From contig DATGWF010000002.1 of NCBI GenBank assembly GCA_035299585.1, forward strand, positions 1 to 10,539: a stretch of DNA of 10,539 nucleotides, in the 5' to 3' direction. The notes beneath the pieces were generated by a model that saw only the letters and a list, made by a program, of their open reading frames with translations, searched no databases and was not told where the DNA came from. How positions within the stretch are numbered: the first letter of the stretch is position 1; every line of letters begins with the position of its first letter. Of the stretch, positions 5,467 through 10,539 are shown piece by piece. This stretch comes from DATGWF01 sp035299585 (GTDB lineage: Bacteria > Actinomycetota > Actinomycetes > Actinomycetales > Microbacteriaceae). The translations under genes and the position numbers were made by a program.

Positions 5467-6465
5467 ATGCTCTCGCGTCAATTAGGCCGCACCGGCCGCT
5501 CTGTTTCCGTCATCGGTCTCGGCACCTGGCAGCTCGGGGCCGAATGGGGAGAGGTCAGCGAAAGTGCCGCTCAATCGGTGCTCAGCGAGGCTGCAGCGCA
5601 GGGCGTGACCCTCTTCGACACGGCCGACGTGTATGGTGACGGACGCTCCGAACGCGCCATCGGACGATTCCTTGCCGAGCGTCCTGGCGCCGGAATCACG
5701 GTGGCGACCAAAATGGGCCGCCGAATGCCACAGCTGAAGGAAAACTATTCCGAAGCGAACTTCCGTGCCTGGCTAGACCGCTCGCGGGGCACGCTCGGAG
5801 TGGACACCATCGACCTGGTGCAGTTGCACTGCCCGCCGAGCGATGTCATCGCCGCCGAAGCGACCTACGAGGTGTTGGACCGGCTTGTCGACGAGGGCGT
5901 AATTGCCGCCTATGGTGTGTCGGTCGAAACTTGCGAGCAGGCGCTCGACGCCATCGCTCACCCGGGCGTGACGAACGTCCAGATCATCATCAACCCGTTC
6001 CGGCTGAAGCCCCTCGACGAGGTACTTCCCGCCGCAGCACATGCACATGTCGCCATTTTCGCCCGCGTCCCGCTGGCTTCTGGCCTGCTGTCCGGTCGGT
6101 ACTCCAGCGCGACCCAGTTCGCCGAGAACGACCACCGCAGTTTCAACCGCAACGGCGAAAAATTCGACAAGGGCGAGACCTTCTCGGGCGTTCCCTACGA
6201 CCTCGGCATCGAGGCCGCCTCGAGACTGAGCGCGGCCGTCCCCGGAGGGTTCACCCTCCCGCAAGCGAGCCTCGCCTGGATCGCGGCCCAGACCGGTGTC
6301 ACCACGGTCATTCCAGGCGCGCGCAACGCCGAGCAAGTCCGGTCCAATTGTGCGGCGGCAGCGCTCCTCGAACCACAGCACAGCGAGGCCTTGGCCGAGT
6401 TCGATGCGGCCGTCCGCGAGGTGTACGACGAGCTCATCCGCGCCGTCATCCACCCGCAGTGGTAG
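5467..6465 (+). CDS. Aldo/keto reductase family oxidoreductase
   Basis: A cytosolic NADPH-dependent (beta/alpha)8-barrel oxidoreductase of 332 residues that reduces aldehydes or ketones; the physiological substrate is not evident. The catalytic tetrad is complete: Asp51 and Tyr56 in DTADVYG, Lys82 in TVATKMG and His121 in LVQLHCP. The N-terminal RQLGRTGRSVSVIGLGTWQLG (4-24) is the normal first strand, YGVSVET (149-155) is the conserved segment after the helix, and IPGARNAEQV (282-291) is the cofactor-phosphate loop. The sequence resembles the YajO/general stress protein 69-like branch with the long sugar-type barrel, not short plant-type AKRs. The length is normal. The start is the only sensible ATG and is preceded by TAGACT at leaderless spacing. 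The gene ends 4 bases from the stop of the convergent DUF3515 gene, within a perfect palindrome. Confidence 0.94.
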   Translation: MLSRQLGRTGRSVSVIGLGTWQLGAEWGEVSESAAQSVLSEAAAQGVTLFDTADVYGDGRSERAIGRFLAERPGAGITVATKMGRRMPQLKENYSEANFRAWLDRSRGTLGVDTIDLVQLHCPPSDVIAAEATYEVLDRLVDEGVIAAYGVSVETCEQALDAIAHPGVTNVQIIINPFRLKPLDEVLPAAAHAHVAIFARVPLASGLLSGRYSSATQFAENDHRSFNRNGEKFDKGETFSGVPYDLGIEAASRLSAAVPGGFTLPQASLAWIAAQTGVTTVIPGARNAEQVRSNCAAAALLEPQHSEALAEFDAAVREVYDELIRAVIHPQW

Positions 6466-6478
6466 CGAGCTAGCTCGC
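6465..6478. repeat. 14-bp perfect palindrome at convergent gene ends
   Basis: GCGAGCTAGCTCGC reads the same on both strands. It covers the last base of the aldo/keto reductase stop, the 4-base gap, and the last three codons, stop included, of the DUF3515 gene. As RNA it could form a 5-bp stem (GCGAG/CTCGC) with a CTAG loop in either direction. There is no following T-run, so if it ends transcription it does so without a U-tract. Confidence 0.5.
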
Positions 6479-6961
6479 GCACCCGCCGGTGCGCTCGGTG
6501 GCTAAGACGGCCGGAGCCAGGTCTGCCAGGATGGTACTTCCACTCGCTCGCGAGCTGTCAACGACGACCGAAACGGTCGGCGTGCGGCCGAAGGTGGTGA
6601 ACCGATACCGCGGCGCATCGCTCTCGTCGACAATCCAGTCGACGTCGTTCACGCTCACGCACGGGAGCGTACTCGGCCCCGGCGGTACGTCACCGCACCA
6701 CAGGAGGACCGTAGCCGGCGACCCCCAGGCCCCAGTGGCTTGCGCGTTCGTCTCGCGGCGCTCGAGCGGAACGCTGTTCGGGTTGCCCATCGCGTCCGTA
6801 CCGCCCGCGAGTTCATCGGGGAGGCGTACGGTGACTTCGGCGCAGGAGGCAAGCTTGGCGTCGGGCGCGGGCGTCATTGGCACGGTTGCCGCACAACCGG
6901 CAAGGAGGGCGGTGAGGGCCACGCTCATGACGGTGCCGAACAGTCGGGTCGAAATCCTCAT
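6470..6961 (-). CDS. DUF3515 family lipoprotein
   Basis: A 163-residue secreted lipoprotein of the actinobacterial DUF3515 family, whose role is unknown. The N-terminus has basic residues (Arg2, Arg6), a hydrophobic core (7-18) and a clean lipobox LLAGC, placing the lipidated cysteine at Cys23 and the mature protein on the outer face of the membrane. The domain follows with VTVRLPDELAG (43-53), QATGAWGSPATVLLWCG (74-90), a PGP near 94-96, NDVDWIVDE (105-113) and TFGRTPTVSVVVD (123-135), the order I know for this family. Four cysteines of the mature part (40, 89, 101, 161) could form two disulfides. Start ATG 6961 is preceded by TAGCCT at 7 bases, so it is likely leaderless. It is divergent from thiL across 24 bases, a neighbourhood seen in other actinobacteria. 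Confidence 0.88.
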   Translation of the reverse strand: MRISTRLFGTVMSVALTALLAGCAATVPMTPAPDAKLASCAEVTVRLPDELAGGTDAMGNPNSVPLERRETNAQATGAWGSPATVLLWCGDVPPGPSTLPCVSVNDVDWIVDESDAPRYRFTTFGRTPTVSVVVDSSRASGSTILADLAPAVLATERTGGCAS

Positions 6962-6968
6962 CTCGTCC

Positions 6969-6974
6969 AGGCTA
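6969..6974 (-). promoter_or_regulatory. DUF3515 gene -10 box (leaderless)
   Basis: On the minus strand TAGCCT (6974-6969) ends 7 bases before ATG 6961. The GGACGAG next to the ATG is too close and too poor to be a Shine-Dalgarno. The box shares the TA at 6973-6974 with the opposing thiL box. Confidence 0.5.
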
Positions 6975-6978
6975 ACGT
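6973..6978 (+). promoter_or_regulatory. thiL -10 box (leaderless)
   Basis: TAACGT ends 7 bases before the GTG at 6986. A possible -35, TCGAAA (6949-6954), matches TTGACA at four of six positions with an 18-base spacer and lies inside the first codons of the divergent lipoprotein gene. Confidence 0.5.
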
Positions 6979-6985
6979 GAGTGGC

Positions 6986-7945
6986 GTGACGCGCGTGCTA
7001 GCAGAGATGACCGAGGCGGAAGCTCTCGCGGCAATTCTGCCAATCCTGCCCCGCGGCACCCGGACGTTGCTCGGCCCGGGCGATGATGCTGCCGTCCTCG
7101 CGTTCGGTGACGCCCGAGCCGTCATCTCAACCGACACCATGATCGAAGGACCCGATTTTCGGCGCGACTGGGCGACCCCGTTCGATCTCGGTTGGAAGAT
7201 CGTGGCGGTCAACCTCGCCGACATTGCCGCCATGGGCGCAACGCCGACTGGGGCGGTTCTTGCCCTCGCCGCTCCGGGAGACATGCCGCTCGACGACGTG
7301 GTCGAACTCAGCCGCGGAATCGCGGCCGCGATCGCCGACCTCGCCCCGGGCTTTGGCATCATCGGTGGCGACTTGGCAACGTCACCCACGCTGACACTCG
7401 CAATGACGGTGTTCGGTGAGCTCGATGGACGTGCGCCGGTGCAACGCTCGGGAGCGCGCGCGGGGGACATCGTCGCTCACGCGGGTCGACGCGGCACCTC
7501 CGCCCGCGGTTTGGCGCGCTTGTTCGCCGAGGCTGATTCGGGAAATCCCGCCGCCGATCGCGCCGCCGCCGCGCAACTGCGGACTGACGTCAACGTGTTC
7601 GCCCACCTCCGTCCCGAACCCCCCATCGAGGCCGGACGTGCGGCAGCCGAAGCCGGTGCGACCGCGATGCTCGATGTGTCCGACGGGCTCGCTCAAGACG
7701 CGCAACGGCTGGCACGCGCGAGCGGCGTGGGCATCGACTTCTCTGAATCCGTCCGCGACGAGTGGGAGCTACACGGCGGCGAAGACCACGGTCTCCTCGC
7801 GACTTTCCCGCCCGACGCGGCGATCCCGAACGCGTTTTCAGTGGTCGGCATTGCCACGCCCGAGTCTGGCGTGATTCGATGGCGCGGGGACGTCATTCAC
7901 CCGCGACGCTGGGAAGCGCTCGCGGGGGAGCGGCAGGGCGACTAG
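6986..7945 (+). CDS. thiL: Thiamine-monophosphate kinase
   Basis: Cytosolic kinase of 319 residues that phosphorylates thiamine monophosphate with ATP to give thiamine diphosphate, the active cofactor. It shows the AIR-synthase/ThiL fold order: GPGDDAAV (30-37) and STDTMIEG (48-55) for metal and nucleotide, NLADIAAMGATPTGAVLAL (76-94), the second metal site GGDLATSP (127-134), then DVSDGLAQDAQRLA and GGEDHGLLATFP in the C-terminal half. Two motifs differ from the form I know best: GPDF stands where GVHF is usual, and GGEDHGLL where GGEDYELL is usual. Chain length is normal. The open frame extends far upstream through the lipoprotein gene on the other strand, so the start must be chosen. I take GTG 6986 because of the TAACGT box 7 bases ahead; ATG 7007 and GTG 6977 are alternatives. 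The stop overlaps the rsmD stop in a CTAG. Confidence 0.93.
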   Translation: MTRVLAEMTEAEALAAILPILPRGTRTLLGPGDDAAVLAFGDARAVISTDTMIEGPDFRRDWATPFDLGWKIVAVNLADIAAMGATPTGAVLALAAPGDMPLDDVVELSRGIAAAIADLAPGFGIIGGDLATSPTLTLAMTVFGELDGRAPVQRSGARAGDIVAHAGRRGTSARGLARLFAEADSGNPAADRAAAAQLRTDVNVFAHLRPEPPIEAGRAAAEAGATAMLDVSDGLAQDAQRLARASGVGIDFSESVRDEWELHGGEDHGLLATFPPDAAIPNAFSVVGIATPESGVIRWRGDVIHPRRWEALAGERQGD

Positions 7946-8508
7946 TTCGCTCGAGCCCACCACAGTTCGGTCTCGCCGTACTTCTTGTGCGAAAGCACCT
8001 CGAACGCCTCGGGCCATTCGAGTTCGGCGCTGCGTGAACTTCGCTCCACGATGACGAGCGCGTCGGGCAAGCACGCGGGCGCGAGAGCGGAGAGCGTGCG
8101 TTCAAGGTCGGCGTTCGGTAGCTCATATGGCGGGTCGATGAAAACGAGATCGACGCTTTCCGCCTCGGCGCGAGCGAGGTAGCTGTCGACGTTCGCCTCG
8201 ACGACGCGCACCTGTGTCGGCGCAACGTCGCTGGCCTCTGCCACTCGTCGGGCGTTGTCGCTCGCGACTTTCGCGGCGGTGTGGTCTCGTTCCACGAGGA
8301 CAACGGTGTCCGCTCCGCGACTCAGCGCCTCGAGACCGAGCGAACCGGAACCGGCGTAGAGGTCGAGGACGCGAGCCCGGTCGAGCGCGTCGCGCGCTTC
8401 CAAAGCGGAGAACAGCGCCTCACGAACTCGGTCTGAGGTCGGGCGCGTGCCGTGGGCGGGCACATTGAGTGTGAGCGAACCGGCAGCGCCAGAAATGATG
8501 CGAGGCAC
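7942..8508 (-). CDS. rsmD: 16S rRNA (guanine(966)-N2)-methyltransferase
   Basis: SAM-dependent methyltransferase of 188 residues that modifies G966 (E. coli numbering) of 16S rRNA during assembly of the small ribosomal subunit. The N-terminus MPRIISGAAGSLTL is the RsmD RNA-facing start, followed by GTRPTSDRVREALF (20-33), the SAM-binding motif I VLDLYAGSGSLGLEAL (47-62), the acidic end of strand 2 VER (72-74), and the N6/N2-type catalytic motif DPPY (125-128). The C-terminal KKYGETELWWA is also typical. Start is GTG at 8508, because TAGCAT lies 6 bases ahead with TTGCGT as -35 at 17 bases and no alternative start keeps the PRIISG opening. It is convergent with thiL, sharing a CTAG, and divergent from recG; rsmD beside recG is a common actinobacterial arrangement. 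Confidence 0.96.
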   Translation of the reverse strand: MPRIISGAAGSLTLNVPAHGTRPTSDRVREALFSALEARDALDRARVLDLYAGSGSLGLEALSRGADTVVLVERDHTAAKVASDNARRVAEASDVAPTQVRVVEANVDSYLARAEAESVDLVFIDPPYELPNADLERTLSALAPACLPDALVIVERSSRSAELEWPEAFEVLSHKKYGETELWWARAN

Positions 8509-8514
8509 TTCGGA

Positions 8515-8543
8515 ATGCTACGACGACGGTGGTACCGACGCAA
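8515..8543 (-). promoter_or_regulatory. rsmD promoter (leaderless)
   Basis: On the minus strand TAGCAT (8520-8515) ends 6 bases before GTG 8508, with TTGCGT (8543-8538) as -35 at the ideal 17-base spacer. This is the best complete promoter of the leaderless set. Confidence 0.65.
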
Positions 8544-8559
8544 TTTGAGCTCCACCGCC

Positions 8560-8565
8560 TAGCAT
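8560..8565 (+). promoter_or_regulatory. recG -10 box (leaderless)
   Basis: TAGCAT ends 6 bases before ATG 8572 and is the same hexamer used by the divergent rsmD. The -35 position (8537-8542, GACGCA) is weak and lies against the rsmD -35. Only GAGA precedes the ATG, so no real Shine-Dalgarno is present. Confidence 0.55.
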
Positions 8566-8571
8566 CGAGAC

Positions 8572-10539
8572 ATGACCGATTCCGTCCTCGACCGTCGCTT
8601 GAGCGCGGTCCTGGGTGGAAAGACTGCGGAGGCGCTCGAATCGGGTTTCGGCATGCGCACCGTGGCCGACCTGTTGTGGCATGTCCCGCGCCGCTATGCG
8701 ACTCGGGGGCAACTCACGCCGCTGCGGGATCTCCCTGTCGGTGAGAACGTCACTATCGTCGCGGAAATTCAGTCAGCACGGGAGCGGCGCATGCAAAACC
8801 GCCGCGGCAACATCGCCGAGGTCGTCCTGAGTGATGGAACCGGAACGCTGAGCCTGACCTTCTTCAATCAAGCTTGGCGCCTCACCGAACTCACGCCCGG
8901 CCGGCGAGGGGTGTTCGCGGGCAAGGTCGGCTTCTATCAGGGGCAACGCCAGCTCACCCATCCCGATTACGAACTTTTTCCGGGCGACGTTGACCCGGAC
9001 GCGGCGGAAAAGTGGGCGACGACCCCGATTCCGATGTATCCGGCAACCGCGAAGATTCCGAGCTGGAAACTCGAAAAGATGACGGCTATCGCGCTCGACT
9101 CGCTCCCCGATGACTTGAGCGAAGATGACGCGCTGGCCAACCTCACTCCGGAAGCGGCCGAATCGCTCGGCGTGCGGCTCAGCCTTCGAGCCGCGCTCGA
9201 GGCCGTGCATCGTCCCGAACGCGATGGCGAGTGGCGACCGGCCCGCGACCGACTCCGGGCCGCCGAAGCGGTCATCATGCAGACCGCTCTGCTCCAGGCC
9301 AAGGCAGAGGTTGAACGAGCGGCGACCCGAGAACGTCACGCCGGTGCGCTCAGGTCGAGCTTCGATGCCGGTCTCCCGTTCGCGCTCACTCCAGAACAAG
9401 TCTCCGTTGGCGCCGAAATCGATGCCGATCTGGCCCGGCCGATTCCCATGCATCGGCTCATTCAAGGCGAAGTCGGATCGGGCAAAACGCTCGTGGCGAT
9501 TCGAGCCATGCTCGCCGTCGCAGAAGATGGCGGACAATCTGCGCTGCTCGCACCGACCGAGGTACTCGCCCAACAGCACTTTCGCTCGATTGTGAACGCC
9601 CTCGGCCCCGAAACAGCTGCCGCGGTCAAGCCGGTGCTGCTCACCGGCTCAATGGGCGCGGCCGAGCGACGCAAAGCTCTGCTCTGGCTCGCATCGGGAC
9701 AGTCGCTCATCGCGGTGGGCACCCACGCATTGCTCGGCGACGCCGTCAGTTTCGCCGACCTCGCTCTCGTCATCGTTGACGAACAACACCGATTCGGCGT
9801 GGAACAGCGCGAGACGCTGAGGTCGAAAGCCGCCCAGCCGCCGCACACACTCGTACTCACCGCGACACCCATTCCGCGCACGGTCGCCATGACCACATTC
9901 GGCGACCTCGACGTGAGCCGAATCGTGAACCCGCCAGCCGGTCGACCGGGCATCACCACACACGTCGTTCCGCTTTCCGAAAAACCCGGCTGGCGAGACC
10001 GGGTCTGGCAGCGAATCGCCGAAGAGGTTGCCGCGGGTCGCCAAGCCTTCGTGGTGGCACCGGCGATCGACGCCGCCCACGTGGAGGCCGACATGCCGGG
10101 CGACGAGGCTGACAGCGCACCGGCGCCCAGTGACGCCGGGGGAGCGGCTCCACCCCCGCGAAGCAGCGTCGAAGACCTCATCGAGGAAGCGGCCACCCAT
10201 CCGGCACTTCGTTCGCTCCGTCGAGCAGCCCTCCACGGCCGCATGCCCGCCAACGACAAAGACCACGTCATGAACGAGTTTGCGGCCGGACGTATCGACG
10301 TCCTCATTGCCACGACCGTGATTGAGGTCGGTGTTGACGTCCCCAACGCCTCGGTTATGGCCGTCTTCGACGCCGACCGATTCGGGCTCTCCCAGTTGCA
10401 CCAGTTGCGTGGTCGCGTCGGTCGAGGCGCCGTGCCCGGGCTGTGCCTCCTCGTCACGCACGCGGTACCGGGCTCTCTCGCCCGGGAACGTGTCGACGCG
10501 CTCGCCGAGACGACCGATGGCTTCACCCTTGCCGAGCGT
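8572..10539 (+). CDS. recG: ATP-dependent DNA helicase RecG (3' end outside window)
   Basis: The first 656 codons of RecG, the superfamily 2 helicase that regresses stalled forks and migrates Holliday junctions; the frame is open at the right edge, so the last part of the C-terminal domain is missing. The N-terminal region (1-280) contains the wedge OB-fold, including VVLSDGTGTLSLTFFNQ (84-100). Helicase motifs follow: Walker A GEVGSGKT (299-306, Lys305), APTEVLAQQH, DEQHRFG (403-409), TATPIPRT (430-437), TTVIEVGVDVPNA and QLHQLRGRVGRG (608-619). Walker A has GEVGSGKT where GDVGSGKT is usual, a mild change. Between VVAPAID and the helix SVEDLIEEA lies an Ala/Pro/Gly/Asp-rich stretch (about 508-532) that looks like a flexible linker. 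Start ATG 8572 fits the TAGCAT box and the conserved length before the wedge. Confidence 0.97.
   Translation, partial: MTDSVLDRRLSAVLGGKTAEALESGFGMRTVADLLWHVPRRYATRGQLTPLRDLPVGENVTIVAEIQSARERRMQNRRGNIAEVVLSDGTGTLSLTFFNQAWRLTELTPGRRGVFAGKVGFYQGQRQLTHPDYELFPGDVDPDAAEKWATTPIPMYPATAKIPSWKLEKMTAIALDSLPDDLSEDDALANLTPEAAESLGVRLSLRAALEAVHRPERDGEWRPARDRLRAAEAVIMQTALLQAKAEVERAATRERHAGALRSSFDAGLPFALTPEQVSVGAEIDADLARPIPMHRLIQGEVGSGKTLVAIRAMLAVAEDGGQSALLAPTEVLAQQHFRSIVNALGPETAAAVKPVLLTGSMGAAERRKALLWLASGQSLIAVGTHALLGDAVSFADLALVIVDEQHRFGVEQRETLRSKAAQPPHTLVLTATPIPRTVAMTTFGDLDVSRIVNPPAGRPGITTHVVPLSEKPGWRDRVWQRIAEEVAAGRQAFVVAPAIDAAHVEADMPGDEADSAPAPSDAGGAAPPPRSSVEDLIEEAATHPALRSLRRAALHGRMPANDKDHVMNEFAAGRIDVLIATTVIEVGVDVPNASVMAVFDADRFGLSQLHQLRGRVGRGAVPGLCLLVTHAVPGSLARERVDALAETTDGFTLAER

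Noticed and set aside
5773..6453. 226-codon minus-strand open frame opposite the aldo/keto reductase
   Set aside because: The plus strand has the full catalytic tetrad and cofactor loop; the antisense frame has no recognisable domain.
6740..6985. Upstream in-frame extension of thiL by 82 codons
   Set aside because: It would run through most of the antisense lipoprotein gene, has no family similarity, and the -10 box and family length support a start at 6986.
6962..6985. Possible TPP riboswitch ahead of thiL
   Set aside because: The gap is 24 bases and shows none of the conserved CUGAGA or ACCUGA-type elements, so there is no room for the aptamer.
9462..10526. 354-codon open frame on the minus strand opposite recG, rich in Ser, Arg, Ala and Thr
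   Set aside because: The composition is that of a GC-rich shadow frame, and the plus strand carries all RecG helicase motifs.
1..10539. Search for a novel defence, mobile or secretion system
   Set aside because: Every stretch is filled by recognisable housekeeping or common accessory families, with no repeats, integrase, nuclease-toxin or atypical-composition island visible.

Overview
The window is GC-rich chromosomal DNA from an actinobacterium, most likely of the Microbacteriaceae/Micrococcales type. I infer this from the high-GC third codon positions, a DUF3515 lipoprotein beside thiL, a tRNA-Asn close to dnaG, and the large share of leaderless genes with TANNNT -10 boxes. It is a dense housekeeping region: no gap between genes exceeds about 240 bases, counting the tRNA as a gene. 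I see no insertion sequence, integrase, CRISPR array, toxin-antitoxin pair or phage gene.

Layout from left to right. Bases 2-1441 (+) hold the C-terminal end of DNA primase (dnaG), followed after 3 bases by a D-isomer-specific 2-hydroxyacid dehydrogenase. Bases 1472-1544 (-) are tRNA-Asn(GUU). A 134-base divergent intergenic region then carries the tRNA promoter, an 8-bp inverted repeat that looks like an operator, and the azlC promoter with a good Shine-Dalgarno. Bases 1679-2697 (+) are azlC-azlD, a two-gene branched-chain amino acid exporter joined by an ATGA overlap. Bases 2710-3276 (-) are peptide deformylase. Bases 3318-6465 (+) hold a nine-helix DMT-type membrane protein, a GT4 glycosyltransferase and an aldo/keto reductase. 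Bases 6470-6961 (-) encode a DUF3515 lipoprotein, and 6986-7945 (+) is thiL (thiamine-monophosphate kinase). Bases 7942-8508 (-) are rsmD (16S rRNA methyltransferase). From 8572 to the right edge (+) runs recG (branch-migration helicase), cut off by the end of the window.

The genes serve replication and repair (dnaG, recG), translation and protein maturation (tRNA-Asn, def, rsmD), cofactor synthesis (thiL), and envelope or small-molecule metabolism (the transporters, glycosyltransferase, reductase and lipoprotein). They do not form one pathway.

The most striking signal is in how the genes start rather than in their products. Eight starts in a row (def, DMT transporter, glycosyltransferase, aldo/keto reductase, DUF3515, thiL, rsmD, recG) each have a TANNNT box ending 6 or 7 bases before the start codon and no convincing Shine-Dalgarno, as expected for leaderless mRNAs. 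Several of these boxes are packed into tight divergent arrangements, and one begins on the stop codon of the upstream gene. I did not find evidence of an undescribed multi-gene system.
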